From the NCBI GenBank assembly GCA_028869035.1, contig JAGWTL010000185.1, positions 1 through 6,085 on the forward strand: DNA of 6,085 nucleotides, written 5' to 3'. Every line of letters begins with the position of its first letter. Position 1 is the first letter of the stretch. Shown here piece by piece: positions 1 to 5,102 of this stretch. The notes under the pieces are model-generated. The model ran no database searches and was not told where the DNA came from. It saw only the letters and a program-made list of their open reading frames with translations. Position numbers and translations under genes: made by a program. The DNA is from Burkholderiales bacterium (GTDB lineage: Bacteria > Pseudomonadota > Gammaproteobacteria > Burkholderiales > Burkholderiaceae_C).

Positions 1-41
1 GTTTCAAGTACCAGATGTGGCGCCTGGAGCGCATGGCCTGA
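1..41 (+). CDS. 3' end of an unidentified upstream gene
   Basis: Twelve sense codons ending in TGA at 39-41 read FKYQMWRLERMA. Every codon (TTC, AAG, TAC, CAG, CTG, GAG, CGC, GCC and so on) is of the G/C-ending kind preferred by the neighbouring genes, and the stop lies one base before the tcdA start. A gene running off the left edge and co-transcribed with tcdA is therefore the simplest reading. The fragment is too short to assign a family. Confidence 0.5.
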   Translation, partial: FKYQMWRLERMA

Positions 42-42
42 G

Positions 43-810
43 GTGTCCTCGTCCGCGGTCATGGATGCAGAGCGCCGCTTCGGCGGCCTGGCCCGCCTTT
101 ATGGCGTCGCTGGTGCGCAGCGCATCCGCGCTGCGCATGTGGCCGTGGTGGGGGTGGGCGGGGTCGGTTCGTGGGCCGTGGAAGCCCTGGCGCGCAGTGG
201 TGTCGGGCAGCTGACGCTGATCGACCTGGACCACGTGGCCGAGTCCAACATCAATCGCCAGGTGCATGCCTTGGATGCCACGCTGGGCCAGGCCAAGGTG
301 CTGGCCATGCGCGATCGCATCGCCCAGATCAACCCGGATTGCCAGGTGCAGGGCATCGAGGCGTTCGTAGAGCCCGGTAACTGGCCCGCGCTGTTGCCTG
401 CCGGGGTGGATGCTGTCATCGACGCCTGCGATCAGGTGCGCGCCAAGACCGCCATGGCGGCTTGGTCGCTCCAGCACAAGACGCTTTTCATCAGTGCCGG
501 TGCTGCGGGTGGCAAACGCCTGGCGCATGCGGTGGACATCGAAGACCTGGGCCGTGTCACGCACGACCCGCTGCTGGCGCAGCTGCGTTACCGCCTGCGC
601 AAGGAACATGGCGCAGCGCGAGAGGGACGCAAGATGGGCGTGGCCTGCGTGTTCAGCCGCGAGGCTGTCAGCGGCCCCGATGCGTCCTGTGCCGTCGAGG
701 GCGATGGCTCGCTCAACTGCAGCGGCTACGGTTCGCAGGTGGCTGTCACGGCCACCTTCGGCCAGTGCGCGGCCGGCTGGGTGCTCAATGAGATCGTGAA
801 ACAGGTTTGA
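43..810 (+). CDS. tcdA: tRNA threonylcarbamoyladenosine dehydratase TcdA (CsdL)
   Basis: This 255-residue member of the E1-like/ThiF superfamily is expected to use ATP to dehydrate t6A37 to the cyclic hydantoin form (ct6A) in tRNAs reading ANN codons, acting in the cytoplasm. Visible motifs are the nucleotide-binding loop GVGGVGS (37-43), the acidic strand end DLD (61-63), the NxNRQ signature (69-73: N69, N71, R72, Q73) and DACD (127-130). Central segments GGKRLAHAVDIEDL and RYRLRKEHG are also typical of TcdA. The protein is slightly shorter than the E. coli one (about 268 residues, recalled). It lacks the paired CxxC zinc motifs of MoeB/ThiF, which argues against those paralogues. The start taken is GTG at 43, with a GGAG about 13 bases upstream inside the preceding gene. 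ATG at 61 is an alternative that would remove six residues but has no visible ribosome-binding site. The preceding gene ends at 41, so translational coupling is likely. Confidence 0.93.
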   Translation: MSSSAVMDAERRFGGLARLYGVAGAQRIRAAHVAVVGVGGVGSWAVEALARSGVGQLTLIDLDHVAESNINRQVHALDATLGQAKVLAMRDRIAQINPDCQVQGIEAFVEPGNWPALLPAGVDAVIDACDQVRAKTAMAAWSLQHKTLFISAGAAGGKRLAHAVDIEDLGRVTHDPLLAQLRYRLRKEHGAAREGRKMGVACVFSREAVSGPDASCAVEGDGSLNCSGYGSQVAVTATFGQCAAGWVLNEIVKQV

Positions 811-836
811 AAGGCATGAGAAAATCACGCTATAAT
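807..836 (+). promoter_or_regulatory. Promoter of the tRNA-Lys/tRNA-Asn unit
   Basis: TTGAAA (807-812) and a perfect TATAAT (831-836) are separated by 18 bases, an almost consensus sigma-70 promoter. The -35 box overlaps the tcdA stop codon. Transcription should begin near 843, giving a leader of about 33 bases before the mature tRNA. No GC-rich discriminator typical of strong stringent control is evident just after the -10 box. Confidence 0.85.
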
Positions 837-875
837 TGAAGGCTTGTCGGGGCTAGCGTAAGCGTCCCGGTCTGG

Positions 876-951
876 GGGACGTTAGCTCAGTTGGTAGAGC
901 AGCGGACTTTTAATCCGTTGGTCGCAGGTTCGAATCCCGCACGTCCTACCA
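876..951 (+). tRNA. tRNA-Lys(TTT)
   Basis: A complete 76-base cloverleaf with encoded CCA. The arms are: acceptor 876-882 with 941-947, D stem GCTC/GAGC, anticodon stem GCGGA/TCCGT around the loop CTTTTAA (anticodon TTT, reading AAA/AAG), five-base variable region, T loop TTCGAAT, discriminator A. Two pairs are unusual: the first acceptor pair is a G-T wobble, and the T stem GCAGG/CCCGC contains an A-C mismatch at 51:63. All other stem positions pair apart from the common G-T at 27:43. It is first in a two-tRNA transcript with tRNA-Asn and is an expected TcdA substrate because its codons begin with A. Confidence 0.95.
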
Positions 952-974
952 ATTACAATTCGAGTACCGAATAT

Positions 975-1050
975 TCCTCGATAGCTCAGTCGGTAGAGCG
1001 CCGGACTGTTAATCCGTAGGTCCCTGGTTCGAGCCCAGGTCGAGGAGCCA
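975..1050 (+). tRNA. tRNA-Asn(GTT)
   Basis: A complete 76-base cloverleaf with encoded CCA. The acceptor TCCTCGA/TCGAGGA pairs perfectly, the D stem is GCTC/GAGC, the anticodon loop is CTGTTAA (anticodon GTT, reading AAC/AAT), the T stem CCTGG/CCAGG is perfect, and the discriminator is G. It lies 23 bases after tRNA-Lys(TTT) with no promoter between, so it should be processed from the same transcript. The spacer holds a small inverted repeat, ATTCG (958-962) with CGAAT (968-972), possibly a processing structure. Confidence 0.97.
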
Positions 1051-1057
1051 AATCAAG

Positions 1058-1088
1058 AAGGCCTTGCAGCAATGCAAGGCCTTTTTTT
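1058..1088 (+). terminator. Intrinsic terminator of the Lys-Asn tRNA unit
   Basis: A perfect 11-bp hairpin (1058-1068 with 1073-1083) capped by a GCAA tetraloop of GNRA type runs into a 7-T tract (1082-1088). It begins 8 bases after the CCA end of tRNA-Asn. Confidence 0.95.
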
Positions 1089-1112
1089 GTTGCCACCGTG
1101 TTTTCATGGCGC

Positions 1113-1151
1113 AAAGAAAAAGGGATCTGACCTTACGGTCAGATCCCTTTT
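1113..1151 (-). terminator. Intrinsic terminator of tRNA-Lys(CTT)
   Basis: A perfect 15-bp hairpin pairs 1118-1132 with 1137-1151. Read on the minus strand it has a GTAA tetraloop (GNRA type) and is followed by TTTTTCTTT, as expected for a terminator directly downstream of tRNA-Lys(CTT). On the plus strand it ends in only four T, so it may act weakly as a second stop for the converging tRNA-Asn transcript. Confidence 0.93.
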
Positions 1152-1155
1152 GATC

Positions 1156-1231
1156 TGGTGGGTCCTGAGTGACTCGAACACTCGACCTACGGATTAAGAG
1201 TCCGCTGCTCTACCAACTGAGCTAAGAACCC
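1156..1231 (-). tRNA. tRNA-Lys(CTT)
   Basis: Read on the minus strand this is a 76-base cloverleaf with encoded CCA. The acceptor is GGGTTCT/AGGACCC with one T-G wobble, the D stem GCTC/GAGC, the anticodon loop CTCTTAA (anticodon CTT, reading AAG), the T stem GAGTG/CACTC is perfect, and the discriminator is A. Its D arm and anticodon arm are nearly identical to tRNA-Lys(TTT), while its anticodon 3' strand and variable region match tRNA-Asn. It converges on the Lys-Asn unit, with a terminator for each direction between them. It is also an expected TcdA substrate. Confidence 0.96.
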
Positions 1232-1239
1232 AGACCCAA

Positions 1240-1268
1240 ATTATCGCATAAAAAACGGTTCCTTCCAG
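1240..1268 (-). promoter_or_regulatory. Probable promoter of tRNA-Lys(CTT)
   Basis: On the minus strand GATAAT (1245-1240) is preceded by TGC, an extended -10 arrangement. A weaker CTGGAA (1268-1263) lies 17 bases further upstream as a -35 element. The predicted start would fall within about two bases of the mature tRNA 5' end, leaving almost no leader, unlike the Lys-Asn unit. Confidence 0.55.
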
Positions 1269-1313
1269 GCTGCGCAGGGGACAAAATACGCTTTTTAGTC
1301 GTCCGCATCATGC

Positions 1314-1319
1314 AGGAGA
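1314..1319 (+). promoter_or_regulatory. Ribosome-binding site of the small lipoprotein gene
   Basis: AGGAGA lies 7 bases before ATG 1327, close to the ideal Shine-Dalgarno sequence and spacing. It is the main reason to accept this very short gene as real and to fix its start. No convincing promoter for it is visible between the tRNA and this site. Confidence 0.75.
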
Positions 1320-1326
1320 AACGACC

Positions 1327-1527
1327 ATGTACAGAGCAAGCATCATCGCCCTGACCGCTTTTATGTTGATGGGCTGCGGCGCAGAAACGGCGACCACGGC
1401 CGCCACCGTGGGGGCGGCCAAGAAGCTGGAGATCGAGCAGGGCAGGAAGACCATGGAGCAGGTGCAGCAGAAGGTCGGCGAATCCATGCAGCAGATGCAG
1501 CAGGCGCCTGCACGCGCGGCGGACTAA
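1327..1527 (+). CDS. Small predicted lipoprotein, function unknown
   Basis: This 66-residue protein has a lipoprotein signal peptide: MYR, a hydrophobic run (SIIALTAFML) and the lipobox LMGC with the acylated cysteine at residue 17. The residue after Cys is Gly rather than Asp, so sorting to the outer membrane is more likely than retention in the inner membrane. The mature part is only about 50 residues: a small Ala/Thr stretch (21-31), then a charged, Gln-rich, probably helical or coiled-coil segment (32-59) including MQQMQQ, encoded by an exact tandem copy of ATGCAGCAG (1486-1503). I do not recognise a family; small periplasmic lipoproteins of this kind are common and mostly uncharacterised. 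Its TAA touches the dctM stop codon on the other strand with no bases between. Confidence 0.8.
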   Translation: MYRASIIALTAFMLMGCGAETATTAATVGAAKKLEIEQGRKTMEQVQQKVGESMQQMQQAPARAAD

Positions 1528-2847
1528 CTAGCTCACGTACTTCACCAGCCACAGCGAGATGGCCGGGAAGAAAAGCAGCAGCAGGGTGCGCAACACGTCG
1601 CTGGCCAGAAAGGGCATGACACCACGGTAACTTTCGGCGATAGGCACGTCCTTGGCCATGCCATTGACGACATAGACGTTCAGGCCTACGGGCGGCGCCA
1701 GCAGGCCGAAGCCCACCGTCATCAACACCATGATGCCGAACCAGATGGCCACCGACTCCTGGGGCATGCCGAAGTCCAGGCCCATGATCATGGGGAAAAA
1801 GATGGGGATGGTCAGCAGGATCATGGACAGCTCGTCCATCACCGCACCCAGCACGACGTAGAGCAGCAGGATGGCGCTGACCACCATGAGCGGCGGCAGG
1901 CCCCAGCCGCTGACCAGGCTGGCGAGTTGTGTCGGTACCTGGGTCAGGGTGAGGGCCGAGTTCATCAGGTCGGCGCCGACGAAGATCATGAAGATCATGG
2001 CCGAGCTTTCTGCCGTGGCATAGAAGCAGTGCTTGAGCTTGGCGAGCGTCAGCTCGCGCAGGACCAGCGCGGCGCTGAAGGTGGCTGCGGCGCCGACGGC
2101 CGCCCCTTCGGTGGGGGTGAAGATGCCGCCATAGATGCCGCCGAAGACGATGAGGAAGATCAATGCTATGGGCAGGATGCCCTTGAGCGATTGCCGTGTG
2201 AGCTTGTCGGTCACGACGTCGTTGTCCGGCGCCTGGCCGGGGACGAGGCGCACATAGATCGCGATGGCGATGATGTAGCCGACCATGGCGATGATGCCCG
2301 GGATCATCGCCGCGGCAAAGAGCTTGGCGATGTTCTGCTCGGTCAGGATGGCATAGATCACCAGCGGCACCGAGGGCGGGATCAGGATGCCCAGCGTGCC
2401 GCCGGCGGCCAGCGTGCCGGTGGACAGGCGGCCCGAATAGCCGTGGCGCTTCATCTCGGGCAGGGCCACCGAGGTGATGGTGGCAGCCGTGGCGACCGAG
2501 GAGCCGCAGATGGCGCCGAAGGCCGCACTGGCCATCACGGCGGCCATGGCCAGCCCACCCTTGAAACGCGACATCACGGCGCTGGCAAAACTGAACAGGG
2601 CCTTGGAGATGCCGCCCTGGGTGGCGAAGTGGCCCATCAGGATGAAGAGCGGAATCACCGAGAGGTCGTAGCTGGCGAAGCGCGCGAAGGCCTCGGTATT
2701 GAGGAAGTTGGCCAGCGGCAACCAGCCGGCCTGGGCGACGTAGCCAATCGCGCCGGCCACGAACATGGCGATCGCGATCGGGATGCGAACAGCCATCAGC
2801 AGCAGCATGATGCCGAAGATCAGCAGGCTCATGGTCAAGGGGCTCAT
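1528..2847 (-). CDS. TRAP transporter large permease subunit (DctM type)
   Basis: This 439-residue, highly hydrophobic inner-membrane protein is the sodium-coupled transport subunit of a TRAP uptake system. Family landmarks include VRIPIAIAMFVAGAIGY (20-36), IPLFILMGHFA (65-75), GAICGSSVAT (111-120), GTLGILIPPS (150-159), FTPTEGAA (243-250) and LLAPPVGLN (382-390). The length is normal for the family. The start is ATG at 2847, whose ATGA overlaps the DctQ stop. An open frame continues upstream to 3138, but that part only shadows dctQ. The substrate cannot be read from the permease; its position behind gentisate-cleavage genes suggests an aromatic or related organic acid (inference). A periplasmic solute-binding protein is required for function and is absent from this window. 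Confidence 0.95.
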   Translation of the reverse strand: MSPLTMSLLIFGIMLLLMAVRIPIAIAMFVAGAIGYVAQAGWLPLANFLNTEAFARFASYDLSVIPLFILMGHFATQGGISKALFSFASAVMSRFKGGLAMAAVMASAAFGAICGSSVATAATITSVALPEMKRHGYSGRLSTGTLAAGGTLGILIPPSVPLVIYAILTEQNIAKLFAAAMIPGIIAMVGYIIAIAIYVRLVPGQAPDNDVVTDKLTRQSLKGILPIALIFLIVFGGIYGGIFTPTEGAAVGAAATFSAALVLRELTLAKLKHCFYATAESSAMIFMIFVGADLMNSALTLTQVPTQLASLVSGWGLPPLMVVSAILLLYVVLGAVMDELSMILLTIPIFFPMIMGLDFGMPQESVAIWFGIMVLMTVGFGLLAPPVGLNVYVVNGMAKDVPIAESYRGVMPFLASDVLRTLLLLFFPAISLWLVKYVS

Positions 2848-3326
2848 GCCTGTGCCTCCTGCTCGAACCCCATCAGACCCTGGCACAGGCCGATGAGGGC
2901 CGTGAGGATCAGGGGCGGGACCATCAGCGTGTAGACCATCCACTCGGGGAAGCCCAGCATCATGGTGGCGGACTGCGTGCGCCAGGCGCTCAGGCCGCCC
3001 AGCACGGTGCGCCAGGCCAGCAGGGCCATGCACAGGCCGAGCACCAACGCACCGATGCGGTCCAGTACGGCCGTGGTGCGCGGGCTGGCGCCCGAGGTGA
3101 AGAAGTCCACGATGATGTTGCCGCGACGCAGCTGGCACCAGGGCAGGAAGAGGGCGATGGCCGCCCCGGCGGCCACCCCTGTGAGTTCGAAATCACCGAC
3201 CAGCGTGTCGCCGGTGGTGTTGCGTCCCAGCACGCTCAGGCAGGTCATCAGGGTGATGACGGTCAACAAGAGACCGGCCAGGATGGCGCAAAACCCGGCC
3301 AGCTTGCCCAACAGTTTGTAAGTCAT
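2844..3326 (-). CDS. TRAP transporter small permease subunit (DctQ type)
   Basis: This 160-residue inner-membrane protein fits the four-helix DctQ family, which pairs with DctM to form the TRAP membrane domain. Hydrophobic segments lie near residues 9-32, 47-65, 88-108 and 130-151. Typical features are the SVLGRN segment after helix 1, EL at residues 47-48 opening helix 2, the LRRGNIIVDFF stretch (66-76) and the FPEWMVYTL stretch (126-134) opening the last helix. It starts 28 bases after the stop of the hydrolase gene and its last bases overlap the dctM start, so the two permease genes are translationally coupled. ATG 3326 is the first start available after an in-frame stop, but no Shine-Dalgarno sequence precedes it. 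Confidence 0.93.
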   Translation of the reverse strand: MTYKLLGKLAGFCAILAGLLLTVITLMTCLSVLGRNTTGDTLVGDFELTGVAAGAAIALFLPWCQLRRGNIIVDFFTSGASPRTTAVLDRIGALVLGLCMALLAWRTVLGGLSAWRTQSATMMLGFPEWMVYTLMVPPLILTALIGLCQGLMGFEQEAQA

Positions 3327-3354
3327 GGGCCGGGATTGTAGGGGCGCAACGCTC

Positions 3355-4050
3355 TCAGACCACCTTCAGCGCGATAGGTGTCAACCCTGCCACGCCGCCT
3401 TCCACCACATCCCCCGGCAGCACGGCCGCCACGCCCTCGGGCGTACCGGTGTAGATCAGGTCGCCGGGCTTGAGCTCCCAGGCGGCGCTCAGGTGCTCGA
3501 TGATTTCGCCGATATCCCAGATCAGCTTGGCGACGTTGCTGCGCTGGCGGTCCTTGCCGTTGACCTGCAACCAGATCCCGGCCTTCTCCACATCGCCGGC
3601 CTGGGCTGCGGGTGTGACGGCGCCGATGGGGCAGGCTTCGTCGAAGGTCTTGCCGATGCACCAGGGGCGGCCCAGCTTCTTCTGTTCGCCCTGCAGGTCG
3701 CGGCGGGTCATGTCCAGGCCTGCGGCATAACCCCAGATGTGCTTCCTGGCGTCGGCGGCCTTGATGTTCTTGCCACCGATGCCGATGCAGGCCACCAGTT
3801 CCATCTCGTGGTGGAAGTCCTTGGTCAGGCTGGGATAGTGCAGGGTGCCGGTCTGGCCGGGTTCGATGACCAGGCAGGTGTCGGCCGGCTTGATGAAAAA
3901 GAAGGGCGGCTCGCGGCCGGTGAAGCCCATCTCCTGCGCGTGGGCCACGTAGTTGCGGCCGACGCAGTAGATGCGGTTGACGGGGAAACGATCCTTGCTG
4001 CCGACCACAGGCACGGAGACGGGGGCCGGTGCGGCGATGACAAAACTCAT
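3355..4050 (-). CDS. FAH-family hydrolase, probable fumarylpyruvate hydrolase (NagK-like)
   Basis: This 231-residue protein belongs to the fumarylacetoacetate hydrolase fold family, metal-dependent enzymes that cleave C-C bonds in diketo acids. The N-terminal part contains YCVGRNYVAHAQEMG (28-42) and PPFFFIKPAD (48-57). The probable Mg/Mn ligands are in HHEMEL (E82, E84) and GLDMTRRD (D113). GKTFD (133-137) and IYTGTPEGV (199-207) complete the active-site signature. Together with the adjacent gentisate dioxygenase, this supports hydrolysis of fumarylpyruvate to fumarate and pyruvate, the last step of the glutathione-dependent gentisate route. Direct hydrolysis of maleylpyruvate is an alternative because no isomerase is visible. 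ATG 4050 overlaps the upstream stop as ATGA, and AAGGAAGAAAGG lies just before it inside the dioxygenase gene. Length is normal for the short FAH class. Substrate assignment is by context. Confidence 0.87.
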   Translation of the reverse strand: MSFVIAAPAPVSVPVVGSKDRFPVNRIYCVGRNYVAHAQEMGFTGREPPFFFIKPADTCLVIEPGQTGTLHYPSLTKDFHHEMELVACIGIGGKNIKAADARKHIWGYAAGLDMTRRDLQGEQKKLGRPWCIGKTFDEACPIGAVTPAAQAGDVEKAGIWLQVNGKDRQRSNVAKLIWDIGEIIEHLSAAWELKPGDLIYTGTPEGVAAVLPGDVVEGGVAGLTPIALKVV

Positions 4051-5102
4051 GCGAGCCTTTCTTCCTTGTGGATGCCCAGGGCCTGCTGCACCGGGCGGTC
4101 TGTGAAACTGAAAAGCACGCAGCCGGCGTCGGACTGCAGGCGCAGCATCTGCCAGGAAGGCACGACAAAATGGTCGCGGGCTTGGAAATCGAATCGTACT
4201 GTCCCCTGCGGGCTGGTGATGTACGCAGTGCCCGCACCCTCGACCACGCTGTAGACCGCGCTGTCGGTCTGGCGCGACGGCTGGCCCTCGAAGCCGGCGG
4301 GCAGGCGCTGCAGGAAGGGCTGGATCGTCGGCATGGGCGTGCCGCCGGTGAGCGGATTGATGTAGCGCAGCTTCCAGCCGTCCCAGGCGTCCGGCGGGGC
4401 GCTGCGCTCGAGCTGGTGCAGGGCTTCGCGGCTGCGCTCGTAGGGATAGCTGAAGATCGGCGAGGCGGCGCCGAAGGGCGCGTCCCCGCGCACGGGCGCC
4501 ATGTTGTGGCCGTAACGCGCGAAGCTGGCGCCTTCGGGGCGTGACACGGCCTGTGATCTGGCGGCGCCGTTCTCGGCAAAACCCGCGTCGAAGAAACGGA
4601 CCATGGGAATGTCCAGCCCGTCGAGCCAGACCACGGGCTCGTCCACCTCGTTGCCATGGTCGTGCCAGGTCCAGCTCGGCGTGATGATGAAGTCGCCCGG
4701 GTGCATGGTGGTGCGCTCGCCGTCCACGGCGGTGTAGGCGCCGCTGCCCTCGACGATGAAGCGCAGCGCGCTTTGTGTGTGGCGATGACTCGGTGCCACC
4801 TCACCCGGCAGGATCAGCTGCAGGCCGGCGTAAAGCGACTGTGTGATGGCCGACTGGCCGCGAAGCGCCGGGTTTTCCAGGATCAGCACGCGGCGCACGG
4901 CTTCTTCGGCCGTGATGAGCTCCCCGGCACGTTTCAGACAGGGCCGCAGCTCCTCGTATGTCCAGAGGGCTGGCACACAGGGGGACTGGGGCTGCGGCGG
5001 CACGAGTGCGTGCAGCACCTCCCACAGTGGGGTCAGGTTCAGCGGCGACATGTCGCGGTAGAGCGACTGGCGGGCGGTGGCAGAAGGGTGGGGGGCGTTC
5101 AT
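4047..5102 (-). CDS. gtdA: Gentisate 1,2-dioxygenase (bicupin ring-cleavage enzyme)
   Basis: This 351-residue cytosolic bicupin, also called NagI or GDO, is expected to use Fe(II) and O2 to open the gentisate ring to maleylpyruvate. The N-terminal cupin holds the metal triad: H106 and H108 in SHRHTQSALRFIVEG (105-119), and H147 in PSWTWHDHG (142-150). The C-terminal cupin (about 245-335) keeps the fold (SAVYSVVEGAGTAYI, DHFVVPSWQ) but has lost the His ligands, as is usual in this family. Length and spacing fit the family; by my recollection the metal histidines align with those of the Pseudaminobacter salicylate 1,2-dioxygenase at a constant offset. ATG 5102 is preceded by AAGGA with 7-base spacing. 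It is the first gene of the operon with the hydrolase and TRAP permeases. Related ring-cleaving activities (1-hydroxy-2-naphthoate, salicylate) cannot be excluded from sequence alone. Confidence 0.93.
   Translation of the reverse strand: MNAPHPSATARQSLYRDMSPLNLTPLWEVLHALVPPQPQSPCVPALWTYEELRPCLKRAGELITAEEAVRRVLILENPALRGQSAITQSLYAGLQLILPGEVAPSHRHTQSALRFIVEGSGAYTAVDGERTTMHPGDFIITPSWTWHDHGNEVDEPVVWLDGLDIPMVRFFDAGFAENGAARSQAVSRPEGASFARYGHNMAPVRGDAPFGAASPIFSYPYERSREALHQLERSAPPDAWDGWKLRYINPLTGGTPMPTIQPFLQRLPAGFEGQPSRQTDSAVYSVVEGAGTAYITSPQGTVRFDFQARDHFVVPSWQMLRLQSDAGCVLFSFTDRPVQQALGIHKEERLA

Noticed and set aside
4..828. Long open frame on the minus strand opposite tcdA (274 codons)
   Set aside because: It is antisense to a clear tcdA gene, has an Arg/His/Gln-rich composition with no recognisable family, and runs into the tRNA promoter region. 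It is a GC-rich shadow.
876..1231. tRNA 3' ends as integration (att) sites of a genomic island
   Set aside because: No integrase, no duplicated tRNA 3' end and no composition shift were seen in the window.
1486..1503. Tandem ATGCAGCAG copies as a variable repeat locus
   Set aside because: There are only two copies, inside a Gln-rich coding segment, which is too few to suggest phase variation.
1927..2934. 335-codon plus-strand open frame opposite dctM/dctQ
   Set aside because: Its product is a low-complexity Gly/Asp/His/Arg/Gln-rich string, as expected antisense to hydrophobic permease codons. No start signal or family resemblance is seen.
3335..3340. TACAAT on the minus strand 8 bases before dctQ as a promoter for a leaderless mRNA
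   Set aside because: There is no matching -35 element at 16-19 bases and the gene sits tightly inside an operon. A six-base match alone is weak.
3323..4804. 493-codon minus-strand frame spanning the dioxygenase and hydrolase genes
   Set aside because: It is out of frame with two well-recognised enzymes and is rich in Arg/Pro/Ser/Ala without domain motifs. The real genes use the other frame.
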